Below are positions 1-8,232 of a stretch of 32,566 nt of DNA, piece after piece. Each line of letters starts with the position of its first letter. The stretch's first letter is position 1. Both the position numbers and the translations under genes were made by a program. The notes beneath the pieces are model-generated. The model made no database searches. It worked only from the letters and a program-made list of their open reading frames with translations, and was not told where the DNA came from. Source of the DNA: Nanobdellota archaeon. Lineage in GTDB: Archaea; Nanobdellota; Nanobdellia; Pacearchaeales; GW2011-AR1. The DNA lies in the NCBI GenBank assembly GCA_022563455.1, contig JADFNI010000005.1, positions 1-32,566 of the forward strand, read 5' to 3'.

Positions 1-219
1 GTTATTATAATAGAAGACTTGGCTGTAAAAGAAGAGTTAAAAAAACAAAAAGTTGGAAAAAATCTTATCAACGAAGTAGAGGAATACGCTACAATTATTA
101 AAGCAAAGGCCGTATGTTTTACAACGCATAGGAAGTCTTCTTCCTTAAGGTTTTATACCAAACAAGGTTATAAAGTAGAAAAGAACAAATTGTTTATGAG
201 AAAAGAAATAGTTTATTAA
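1..219 (+). CDS. GNAT-family N-acetyltransferase, C-terminal fragment (5' end outside window)
   Basis: The frame is open to base 1 (VIIIEDLAVKEELKKQKVGKNLINEVEEYA...SLRFYTKQGYKVEKNKLFMRKEI), matching GNAT motif A and the terminal FYxxxGF/Y pattern. Confidence 0.7.
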   Translation, partial: VIIIEDLAVKEELKKQKVGKNLINEVEEYATIIKAKAVCFTTHRKSSSLRFYTKQGYKVEKNKLFMRKEIVY

Positions 220-241
220 GTAGCTTTAGTTACAAAAATTA

Positions 242-451
242 ATGTCAGATAAGGAAGTAGATTCTAAAGAAAAAATATTTTGTCCTCGTTGTAATAGCCA
301 AGATGTCAAGGTAGACTTTTCTGATTCGTTGACTGTTGCTGGAGGACTTTTAAATAATTTTTGAAAGTGTAATCGCTGTGGGTATAAATCTTTTTTTTCC
401 CGATGGCTAAAACTAATCTACATCAAAACTATTATAGTCTTCAATCTTTAA
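242..451 (+). pseudogene. Small zinc-ribbon protein interrupted by in-frame TGA (362-364)
   Basis: MSDKEVDSKEKIFCPRCNSQDVKVDFSDSLTVAGGLLNNF*KCNRCGYKSFFSRWLK: two CxxC knuckles in one frame separated by a TGA. The tail overlaps the convergent ORF ending at 413. Confidence 0.5.
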
Positions 452-778
452 ATATATTCTTTCTATTATTTCATTTATACTATCAATTCTGCTAGTAAGG
501 TTATCTCTTTCTTTCCATTTCCTTAATTCCCCAATCTCATCATCAAAGTCATATGACTTTTCAGGATTTAATCTATCAACTAATGGTAATGAAAAAGAAA
601 TTCCATATCTTGGAAGAATATAGGAGGGAATGAAAGGTTCTAAAGGCGTTATATTCGATGATGGATCCCCTTCCCAAGGAACATCCAGAACTTCAAGTCC
701 AAGACAAGTCTTGCCATCTGAACCTTTCCATATTAAAAAGTGGTAAAGTTCCGTTTTAATTTCCAATTCTTCCATCAT
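413..778 (-). CDS. Hypothetical protein (121 aa)
   Basis: Intact ORF; no family recognised. Confidence 0.6.
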   Translation of the reverse strand: MMEELEIKTELYHFLIWKGSDGKTCLGLEVLDVPWEGDPSSNITPLEPFIPSYILPRYGISFSLPLVDRLNPEKSYDFDDEIGELRKWKERDNLTSRIDSINEIIERIYLKIEDYNSFDVD

Positions 779-1008
779 ATTAAATATGCTCCCACCGGGT
801 TAGCAGCCGAAATGGAATCCGCTAGGGACTCGGAAATTCTTATATGGATTTTTTATATTTTATGATTTATTGACGCTGTTAGACTTTATAAGGATTGTCG
901 AGATTGAGTGGATAGAACGCCCCAACAGGGAATAGAGCTTTTTGTCCAGATCATGGAGCCGCTAGGGTTTTCCTTGATTTGTGTATACGTTATAGGATTC
1001 TGAAACTT

Positions 1009-1809
1009 TTATAATTTACTATTTGCTTCTTTTAGTACAAATTTTCCAATACCATTTACTAATTTTATTATTTCATTTTTGTTAGTTGTTGGAAATACTG
1101 CGAATTCAAGGCATTTTTTCATTTCACCTTCCTTGCTAGGATAATATTTAGAAAATAAACTATATGCGGGATATAAGTCTCTAGTAAATGCCTTTTCTTT
1201 TTCTAAGGTCAATAATGCTCCAGTCCTTAAAATTCGTTTCATGATCCAGGTACACCATAACCTTGTTCTTTTATCTTTTGATCTTTTTAATTCATTTTTC
1301 AATTTGTTTATCTCGTCATGCATTAGATATCCATTTTGTCTGCAAGCCATAAATTTCGTTGGTTTAAATTCTTCAAAGTTTTTCCCTAGATCTTTTCCAT
1401 AAATACAAACACTCTGAATTTTTATTTCAAACCTTCGGTTATAATCTTTATATTTCTTAGTGGTCCTACTTATTGGTTCGATATGGATATCTAATTTTGT
1501 TATAAATTTATATTTAGATAATAATTTTTCCCTAACATTATTGAGCCATAATGTATTGCTTAATTTTCGCCTAACGATAACAATCCCATCTAAATCTGAG
1601 ACACCTTTAATGGAAGCCCCTTTAGCAACAGATCCCCTGATGTAAATACTATGTATGCTTTTTCCAAGATTAATTATTAATTCCTTTTTCAAGTCATCCA
1701 CGGCCTTTTTCCAAGGGGATTTTATTTTTCCAATGGAGGATTCTTTTATGAGATATCCTTTCTTGTTTGTTTTTAATATACTCCCAATTTTTCTTATTTT
1801 TAAGTCCAT
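1009..1809 (-). CDS. Nucleotidyltransferase-fold protein
   Basis: IYIRGSVAKGASIKGVSDLDGIVIV matches the GSxAKG...SDLD motif of pol-beta-type nucleotidyltransferases. Confidence 0.75.
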   Translation of the reverse strand: MDLKIRKIGSILKTNKKGYLIKESSIGKIKSPWKKAVDDLKKELIINLGKSIHSIYIRGSVAKGASIKGVSDLDGIVIVRRKLSNTLWLNNVREKLLSKYKFITKLDIHIEPISRTTKKYKDYNRRFEIKIQSVCIYGKDLGKNFEEFKPTKFMACRQNGYLMHDEINKLKNELKRSKDKRTRLWCTWIMKRILRTGALLTLEKEKAFTRDLYPAYSLFSKYYPSKEGEMKKCLEFAVFPTTNKNEIIKLVNGIGKFVLKEANSKL

Positions 1810-1827
1810 TTTAAGTAATTTTCTAAT

Positions 1828-2265
1828 TTAATTGATAGTTCTTTTCATTAATATATAATCTCTATCATATTTCTTTCCTAATTTCTCAAATCCAAGTTTC
1901 TTGAAATAATTTGGAATTTTTGTACATAGCATAGCCATTTTTACCTTGGGAGATTTTTCTTTTTTAATCCTGTTAATAATATCTTCCATTAGTTTTCTGC
2001 CAAATCCTTTTCCACTGTACTCTAAATTTGTATTTATCCAAAATATATCACAAATCATATCATCTGCCCCTGACCTAGAGAATCCTCCAAATGCCCTTAT
2101 TTCATTTTTATCTTCAACAACAATGAAAGTCGGAGAATGTAAGGAATCTGAAAACATCTCATTTAATTCTTGCAATGCGAGTTTTTTAGGATACCTTGGG
2201 CTATTAATTTTAATAATTTGATGCATACTGTTAATGTCTGATTTTTTAGCTTTTCTTATATTCAT
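1828..2265 (-). CDS. GNAT-family N-acetyltransferase
   Basis: NLEYSGKGFGRKLMEDIINRIKKE...MLCTKIPNYFKKLGFEKLGKKYDRDYILMKR. Confidence 0.75.
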   Translation of the reverse strand: MNIRKAKKSDINSMHQIIKINSPRYPKKLALQELNEMFSDSLHSPTFIVVEDKNEIRAFGGFSRSGADDMICDIFWINTNLEYSGKGFGRKLMEDIINRIKKEKSPKVKMAMLCTKIPNYFKKLGFEKLGKKYDRDYILMKRTIN

Positions 2266-2437
2266 AGAAATTATAATATTAAGATATTTAAAAATGGTTC
2301 GATTCCCAAATTAATTATTATAAATCGGCATTGTTGAAACGTCCCAACCAGGCTATAACCATTATGGTACAATAATGAAATGTTGTTTTTTAATATGTTA
2401 GTTGGTTAAGGATGTTTATGTTTAAATAATTTTCTGA

Positions 2438-2983
2438 TTACTTGGCGAGTCTTTTTCTTGTGAAGTAGTCTATGCCATCTTCGGTTAATCCGTAAAAGAT
2501 TGATCCAGATTGATCCCCTGTCCAGCTAGATTTTGCTTCCATGAGACCTCGAGATATCCAATAACCAATTCCGTCAACTTGGAATCTTTGTCTACGTGAA
2601 TAGATTTCTGAGGTTGCTTCAGTGCCATGTTTTTCAAAAAATTCCATGAGTTTATCTTCCAGTTCTCCTACTGTCCAGTCTCCGGAGGCCCTATACTCTC
2701 CACTTATGGAGAGAGTATGAGACCATGCTTCTAGTTGGTTGTTGTACGCTTCGGCCCAGTCATCTAATTGTACTTTTTTTGATTTTCCATTGGTTCTTTT
2801 AATGCTCTCGTTAGAGGTTATGAACTTGTATGCTGCCTTAACTTCTATGAATAGTTTCGCTTTATCTTGATCGCCATTATGCATATCTGGATGGTATTTA
2901 TGGGCTAGCACTCTGAAGGCATGTTTTATTTCTTTGAGATCTGCTTCGCGAGAGACTCCGAGGATTTCATATGGGTCTTTCAT
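2438..2983 (-). CDS. J-domain protein with C-terminal winged-helix-like region
   Basis: N-terminal DPYEILGVSREADLKEIKHAFRVLAHKYHPDMHNGD with the HPD motif. C-terminal GYWISRGLMEAKSS...FYGLTEDGIDYFTRKRL resembles a wHTH. Confidence 0.8.
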   Translation of the reverse strand: MKDPYEILGVSREADLKEIKHAFRVLAHKYHPDMHNGDQDKAKLFIEVKAAYKFITSNESIKRTNGKSKKVQLDDWAEAYNNQLEAWSHTLSISGEYRASGDWTVGELEDKLMEFFEKHGTEATSEIYSRRQRFQVDGIGYWISRGLMEAKSSWTGDQSGSIFYGLTEDGIDYFTRKRLAK

Positions 2984-3007
2984 CTCATTCGTCTTGGAGT
3001 GATCTAT

Positions 3008-3397
3008 TTAAGATTTTATGTGATTATTGAATAATTTTCCTTCAATTCCAAAAACTGATCCAAATGGATCTTTTAACTGGCATATTTTATAATTAGAATT
3101 TTCAACTTCAATTGGTCCCCTATGTATTTTAGCCCCTAATTTTATTGCTCGTTTAATAAAATTGTCAAAATTATTTACTTTCCAATAACATACTTGGCCT
3201 CCCGTTGAAACAGGACTTTTTTTATCTGGAAGATGAAACACCAATTTTATTTTGCCGATCTTTATCATACTTTTTTCTTTATCTAGAAAAATTGGCTTAG
3301 TTTTTATAAGTTTACTATACCATTTTGTAGATTTAATTATATTTTTAGAAAATATCATAATTGCGGCTACACCTTCAAAATCTTTCATGTCTAGCAT
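3008..3397 (-). CDS. VOC/glyoxalase-fold protein
   Basis: AAIMIFSKNIIKSTKWYSKLI...GAKIHRGPIEVENSNYKICQLKDPFGSVFGIEGKL. Confidence 0.75.
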   Translation of the reverse strand: MLDMKDFEGVAAIMIFSKNIIKSTKWYSKLIKTKPIFLDKEKSMIKIGKIKLVFHLPDKKSPVSTGGQVCYWKVNNFDNFIKRAIKLGAKIHRGPIEVENSNYKICQLKDPFGSVFGIEGKLFNNHIKS

Positions 3398-3423
3398 TAG
3401 TGGATGAACTTATTAAATATTTG

Positions 3424-4290
3424 CTAAAACTTCCTTAACAACCCTTTTAGGGCCTTATATTCTTCCTTATAGTTTCTTCCTAATTTTGCCCTATCATGTA
3501 GTGCTTGAACTAAAAAATGTAAGTATAATAAATCCATATATTCTTCAGTTAGAAAATTATTTTCTAAAATGGAAAGATAACCGTTTAAAAAAGCTTTTTT
3601 TTGTTTATCATTTTTTGCCCATTTGAAAAAACATTTAGCAATACCTATACCCTTAATCTTTGGTTTTATAGCATCCATATCTACAAAATAAACTTTTCCA
3701 TTGCTTAGCCTAAAATTGGCTGGAGAAACATCAAATGCATCTAAAGAAACTTTAATCTTTGTTTTAGTTATTAACTTTTTGTTAATTGTTCTTAACTTTT
3801 TGTTTTCTTCTTTAGTAATTAATGCCTTTATTCTTCTTATATCATGTCTTTCACTAGGTCGTCTAGCCCTCTTTTCTTCTGTTTCTTGTAAAGTATATTT
3901 TCTATATTTTCCATTTGTTAGCTCACTTAGTTGTTTATTAAAACTAGAATTTATATCTTCTTTAGAACTATATTCTAGATTATTTATTCTAGCACAAATA
4001 GACCCTATTTGTTCAAAGATCTTTAAATTCTCTTTATTCTTTAGATCTCTTCCAGGTAAATATTCAAAGAATACATTGCTATTCTGTCTTTCAATAAACT
4101 TTGGCAAAATCTTATACTTCGAAAGCCTTCTTGAGATAGATTCATAGAATTTTGCTTGTTGTTTAGATTTACATATTCTAACAACATACTTTTTATTGCC
4201 TAATTCAACTAAGTGGGCTTCCATACTAAGGCCACCTCCGATTTTTGGAACTAAGGGGGAAATTCTTCCCTTAGAAATGGTTTCTTTCAT
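3424..4290 (-). CDS. Protein-kinase-like/APH-fold phosphotransferase
   Basis: KYVVRICKSKQQAKFYESI..., SLDAFDVSPANFRLSNGKVYFVDMDAI resembles the catalytic and metal-binding segments of APH-type kinases. Confidence 0.55.
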   Translation of the reverse strand: MKETISKGRISPLVPKIGGGLSMEAHLVELGNKKYVVRICKSKQQAKFYESISRRLSKYKILPKFIERQNSNVFFEYLPGRDLKNKENLKIFEQIGSICARINNLEYSSKEDINSSFNKQLSELTNGKYRKYTLQETEEKRARRPSERHDIRRIKALITKEENKKLRTINKKLITKTKIKVSLDAFDVSPANFRLSNGKVYFVDMDAIKPKIKGIGIAKCFFKWAKNDKQKKAFLNGYLSILENNFLTEEYMDLLYLHFLVQALHDRAKLGRNYKEEYKALKGLLRKF

Positions 4291-4320
4291 AGGAGATATA
4301 ACTATTACAGATATTTAAGG

Positions 4321-4734
4321 CTATTCTCTGCTATATGGAACTTCATCAACAAATCTTACATCAGTTCCTTCTGCTTCGTCTACTTTTTGAAGGATATCAT
4401 ATAAGATCAATCTATGACACTTTGTTTTTGGTCCTTCATGTTTTTCATAACATAAAAGAACCAAGCTTTTTCTTTTTGATCTTTTTAATAGATCATGAAA
4501 ATCTTCGGGAGAATCTCTATAGTGCTTTCTTTGCTCGTTACGGTACCGTCTACTATATTCTCCCCAAGTAATCTCCTCCTCCTTATAATCTGAAAGTAAA
4601 TCAGGTGATGGGGCAAATGAACTAATTACCTCATCCATACTATTTCTTACAAAAGGAAGATGAAATCTAGCTATAGATATTTTTGTTCCATTTAATCTTT
4701 TACTTACTGCAAAATATGAGGTTGTTATTGACAT
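4321..4734 (-). CDS. DUF488-like protein
   Basis: EITWGEYSRRYRNEQRKHYRDSPEDFHDLLKRSKRKSLVLLCYEKHEGPKTKCHRLILYDIL matches the DUF488 pattern (W..F..RY...LLCYE....CHR..L). Confidence 0.65.
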   Translation of the reverse strand: MSITTSYFAVSKRLNGTKISIARFHLPFVRNSMDEVISSFAPSPDLLSDYKEEEITWGEYSRRYRNEQRKHYRDSPEDFHDLLKRSKRKSLVLLCYEKHEGPKTKCHRLILYDILQKVDEAEGTDVRFVDEVPYSRE

Positions 4735-4735
4735 T

Positions 4736-5866
4736 TTAGGCGGCCTTACCTTTTAAGCTTCCATGTCCAGGAATCCTAAAGTTATAAACTTCGGTATAAT
4801 GGTTCGATACTTTTCTAGCTAACTTGGCGATATCGCTTTTGCCTTGCTTGAATTTTCTTAGTTCTTTTAATGTTTTATTAGGATTACTATTAAAGGGGAT
4901 TTGGTATTGGTTGATCATTATTGCAGATAATATATCATCAAGAGCTTGATAAACTCTTTTTGGTGCATCACCAATTTCTTCATAAAAAGACTTCGCATGT
5001 CCTAGTGTAAATGGCACTAGGGAATGTCCAACATGTTTTATTGCTCCTGGAAGTGATCTTGCGAGTTCTGCAGCTGGAGGAAATCTATCCGGATACATTT
5101 CGACCAAGATTTCAGCAACACTATATGAATCATCTGTTAAAGTGACTAAAGAGCCTATTTCAAGAGCTTCAGGGGTTTCTTTTAAGATTTCTTCTATGGA
5201 TTTTTTTCTTTGAAGCCGTGTTGCAATAAAACTAAAATCATTCAACCAGTCATTTCTCTGACCCTTAGAATACCAAGCTCTCTCTTCATCAATCTCACTT
5301 CTGGATAGGCTAGTAGAAGTTCTTTCATTGTGTTCATGATCCAACCCATGTTGTTTCCAGTCTTGGAGATTTGTCCATCTTTGTCTTACTCCTCCAAAAC
5401 TAAAATCCTTCAACCAACCTTCATGGACACCTTTAGAATACCAAGATCTTTCCTGATCATTATTACTTTGTGTTAAACTGGTAGAACTCACTTCGTTGTA
5501 TTTATTGTCTAAACCATGTTGTTTCCAGTCTTGGAGGTTCTGCCAGGGGGTTTTTCTACTTCCCCCTATAAAACTAAAATCCTTCAACCAACCCTTGTCG
5601 TTACCCTTAGAATACCAAGCTCTCTCTTCATCAATTTCACTTTTGGCTAAACAATCAGATATTTTTTCATATCCATTATCTAATCCGTGTTGTTTCCAGT
5701 CTTGGAGGTTTGTCCATCGTCCTCTGGAACTAGTAAAACCAAATTTCTTTAACCAACCATTGCCATTTCCCTTAATATGCCAGGATCTTTCTTCTTTATC
5801 GTTACTCCTCCTTAAACTTGTAGGGTTTCTCTTATCATATCCGTTGTCTAATCCGATTGGGTTGTT
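4736..5866 (-). pseudogene. Repeat protein (about 55-aa RSWYSKGxxxGWLKDFSF...RWTNLQDWKQHGLD repeats), 5'-truncated
   Basis: The ORF track starts at an internal TTG (5587), but the frame stays open to 5866, adding NNPIGLDNGYDKRNPTSLRRSNDKEERSWHIKGNGNGWLKKFGFTSSRGRWTNLQDWKQHGLDNGYEKISDCLAKSEIDEERAWYSKGNDKGW with no ATG/GTG/TTG. At 5867-5869 it runs into TAG inside an upstream-type element. Confidence 0.65.
5342..5720 (-). repeat. In-frame tandem DNA repeats (period about 170 bp) within the repeat-protein gene
   Basis: TGTTGTTTCCAGTCTTGGAG (plus strand) occurs three times, roughly 170 bp apart. Confidence 0.85.
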
Positions 5867-5980
5867 CTACAGGTTTGATCCTAAGTAGAATTTTTGTCAG
5901 AAGCCTGTCTGAAGTAAAAATTCAAAATTGAGGACAATCATAAATAATTGTGTTGATCTCATTTTATATAGATCCTTAAT

Positions 5981-6106
5981 CTATAAAAACTTTGCTAACC
6001 AAGGCCCTAGCCAAGCAATAGCAACTACTCCTTATAGTATCCCCAGAGTAAATGCAAAGGCTATTTTTCTCCATTCACTTAGTTCGTTTGGTTTTCTTAG
6101 TGTCAT
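5981..6106 (-). pseudogene. Small membrane protein with in-frame TAA (6032-6034)
   Basis: MTLRKPNELSEWRKIAFAFTLGIL*GVVAIAWLGPWLAKFL*: a continuous TM-like segment across the stop. Confidence 0.4.
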
Positions 6107-6217
6107 TTTTTCTTACCATGTTGTTTTAAGAAACTCTTACCCGCTTCGCTTATTTTAAAATACTTTTCAACCAATGGTGGTTGATAGTTTTATATAGATA
6201 ATTAGCTAATTAATTTT

Positions 6218-7432
6218 ATGTTCGATAAAAAAGTAGGTCGCGGACAACCTTCATGCTTTTCTCGCAAGGCTCGAAAGAGGGGTATTAGTGCAGTTGTTGC
6301 GACAGTATTGATTATTTTGATTACGGTTTCTGCGGTTGCGATTATTTGGGTTGCGATTATTCCGATGATTAGGGATAATTTAGAAATAGGGACGGTGTGT
6401 CTCGAGGCTGATGTTATAGTTGATTCGAGTTCTGGGTATACTTGTTACGATGCTGAGAAAAAAATTTTGGCAGTTCGTGTTAAGAAGGGTCCGAATGAAG
6501 TAGATATTGCTGAGATTGAGTTGCTTTTAGCCTCGGGTGGGACTTCTAGTAAAATGAGTATGCCCTTTGATCTTGGCATTAACGAAGGTAAAATTTTTTA
6601 TTTTCCTGTTGATGAGAATATCGACGAGGTGAGCATTGCTCCGGTTATTCAGATTGGTAACAGTGAGAGGACTTGCGATGTTACAACGAGGGTTAGTTTG
6701 GCTAGTTTGAAGAATTGTAGTTTGAGTTCTGTTGATGCTAGATCTTGTTTAGCTTGGTTCAATGAAGGGCAAGGTGAAGACGGTCTTTATTGGATTGATC
6801 CTGATGGAGGTGGAGGAGAAGATATATTCCAAGTTTATTGTGATATGACTACTGATGATGGTGGATGGACAGTTGTTGCTGCTGCAAATATTGAAATTAA
6901 TTCTTGGTATCCAGATTTAAGTTCAACAGAAGTTCCAACAACTATCCCTACAGACGAAACTTATTCTAGGATTTATACTTGGCCAAAATATACCGAATAC
7001 ATGACTAGGACAATTTATAGCGATCATTTTGATGGAACCACGACTGATAGAACGGCGGGCCCAAAAGATACGGGAATTTATGGAGAAGTCGAATGCAACA
7101 TAATTGATTTTTATATAGATAACGCTAATTATCAAAATGGGAAATGTACTGATGCAATGGTTGGAAGTTGGACAGATTGTAATCCAAATCCTAATTATGA
7201 TGGTTATGATTGGTTTGGGACATATTGTAATACATACTATTTTTTTGGACAACACGATTTAATGGGACATGTTGTTTCAAGTGATATTTATCGTTTGAAC
7301 GGTTCGTCTTCAAGATGGATTTCAATAGATGGGTGTGGGACTGGATGGGCAAATAATGCTTGCAGAGAAGGAAAAGATTCTTATACAAAACAAGATCAAC
7401 TTTCTCAGAAATTGGTTTTAATGGTAAGATAA
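6218..7432 (+). CDS. Archaeal type IV pilin-like N-terminus fused to fibrinogen-like C-terminal domain
   Basis: KRGISAVVATVLIILITVSAVAIIWVAIIPMI (class III signal/pilin helix), then SCLAWFNEGQGEDGLYWIDPDGGGGEDIFQVYCDMTTDDGGWTVVAAANIE (FReD signature GLYWIDP...VYCDM...GGWTVV). Confidence 0.8.
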   Translation: MFDKKVGRGQPSCFSRKARKRGISAVVATVLIILITVSAVAIIWVAIIPMIRDNLEIGTVCLEADVIVDSSSGYTCYDAEKKILAVRVKKGPNEVDIAEIELLLASGGTSSKMSMPFDLGINEGKIFYFPVDENIDEVSIAPVIQIGNSERTCDVTTRVSLASLKNCSLSSVDARSCLAWFNEGQGEDGLYWIDPDGGGGEDIFQVYCDMTTDDGGWTVVAAANIEINSWYPDLSSTEVPTTIPTDETYSRIYTWPKYTEYMTRTIYSDHFDGTTTDRTAGPKDTGIYGEVECNIIDFYIDNANYQNGKCTDAMVGSWTDCNPNPNYDGYDWFGTYCNTYYFFGQHDLMGHVVSSDIYRLNGSSSRWISIDGCGTGWANNACREGKDSYTKQDQLSQKLVLMVR

Positions 7433-7515
7433 ATAAATGGAAAATGTGTAAAATTATTATGAAAAAAGAATTGTTGTTTCGGCGGGTTTTTATAAGAGAT
7501 TTGGTTATTTAATAA

Positions 7516-7611
7516 ATGGAAAAAAAGTATTATTTTATTGGAATAATGATATTAATTCTAATTCTTGGGGTATTCATAAAATATAATCCGAGCCAAACTA
7601 GACGAGTTTAA
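7516..7611 (+). CDS. Putative small membrane peptide (31 aa)
   Basis: MEKKYYFIGIMILILILGVFIKYNPSQTRRV; short, so uncertain. Confidence 0.35.
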   Translation: MEKKYYFIGIMILILILGVFIKYNPSQTRRV

Positions 7612-7677
7612 TTTATATGGTGATTGTATTGAACAGATTGCTGAACAAAATATTCTCTTAGGTATACTGAGTTCAAA

Positions 7678-7748
7678 TCCCCCCACCCAGAATCGAACTG
7701 GGCCACAGCGGGCTACAACCGCCTGCTCTACCAATGAGCTATGGGAGG
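7678..7748 (-). tRNA. tRNA-Tyr (GTA)
   Basis: Reverse complement CCTCCCATAGCTCATTGGTAGAGCAGGCGGTTGTAGCCCGCTGTGGCCCAGTTCGATTCTGGGTGGGGGGA folds as a cloverleaf with anticodon GTA, C1-G72 and A73. No CCA is encoded. Confidence 0.92.
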
Positions 7749-7828
7749 ATAACATTTCTCATGCATTTTTATTTATAAAGCTTTATCTTAGTAAAAACTA
7801 TTAAATACCTGTTTCTATAAATTTTAAC

Positions 7829-8194
7829 ATGGTAAGGCAATGGTATTCAAACATATGGAAAGAAGGAAAGTATATTGATCTTTGGTCAATTAATCATATT
7901 CTTGGAGGAATGGTTCTTGCTGGAATATTTATATTTTTTAATTTGTCACTAACATGGGCACTAATATTAGGTTTTCTAATCACGATTTCATATGAAATAT
8001 ATGAAATGTTAACCGACCATTTTGAAACTCCTGCAAATAAAATTCTTGATATTTTAACAAGTTTACTTGGAGTTTATTTAATGTATATGTTAAAAGATCT
8101 TAATTTATTAGATTTTAATGCGATATTTGCAAGTGTTTTCTTTATTTTCTTAATACTTGAAGTCTGGGGATTTTTAGCGTTAGCAAATAGGTAG
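7829..8194 (+). CDS. VanZ-like/DUF2238-like small membrane protein
   Basis: INHILGGMVLAGIFIFFNLSLTWALILGFLITISYEIYEML; TTAAATACC box about 26 nt upstream of the ATG. Confidence 0.55.
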   Translation: MVRQWYSNIWKEGKYIDLWSINHILGGMVLAGIFIFFNLSLTWALILGFLITISYEIYEMLTDHFETPANKILDILTSLLGVYLMYMLKDLNLLDFNAIFASVFFIFLILEVWGFLALANR

Positions 8195-8232
8195 ATTAAT
8201 CACAAACTCTTTTCTTTCTAGAATTTAAATAA

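Noticed and set aside
811-970. CCGCTAGGG direct repeat (near 820 and 960)
   Set aside because: Two 9-bp copies only; not enough to separate from chance beyond their closeness to the hairpin family.
1460-2221. Plus-strand ORFs at 1460-1645 and 1946-2221
   Set aside because: Antisense to the nucleotidyltransferase and GNAT genes, with no recognisable features.
3701-4147. Plus-strand 148-aa ORF
   Set aside because: Antisense to the kinase-like CDS; low-complexity Leu/Ser/Phe composition typical of shadow ORFs.
5496-5888. Plus-strand 130-aa ORF with internal repeats
   Set aside because: Antisense shadow of the repeat-protein gene; the repeated peptides mirror the minus-strand repeats.
5928-6158. 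Plus-strand 76-aa ORF
   Set aside because: No recognisable features; overlaps the interrupted minus-strand micro-gene.
6923-7255. Minus-strand 110-aa Ile-rich ORF
   Set aside because: Antisense to the clearly coding pilin-FReD gene.
7558-7755. Minus-strand 65-aa ORF
   Set aside because: It runs through the tRNA-Tyr gene; not a credible protein.
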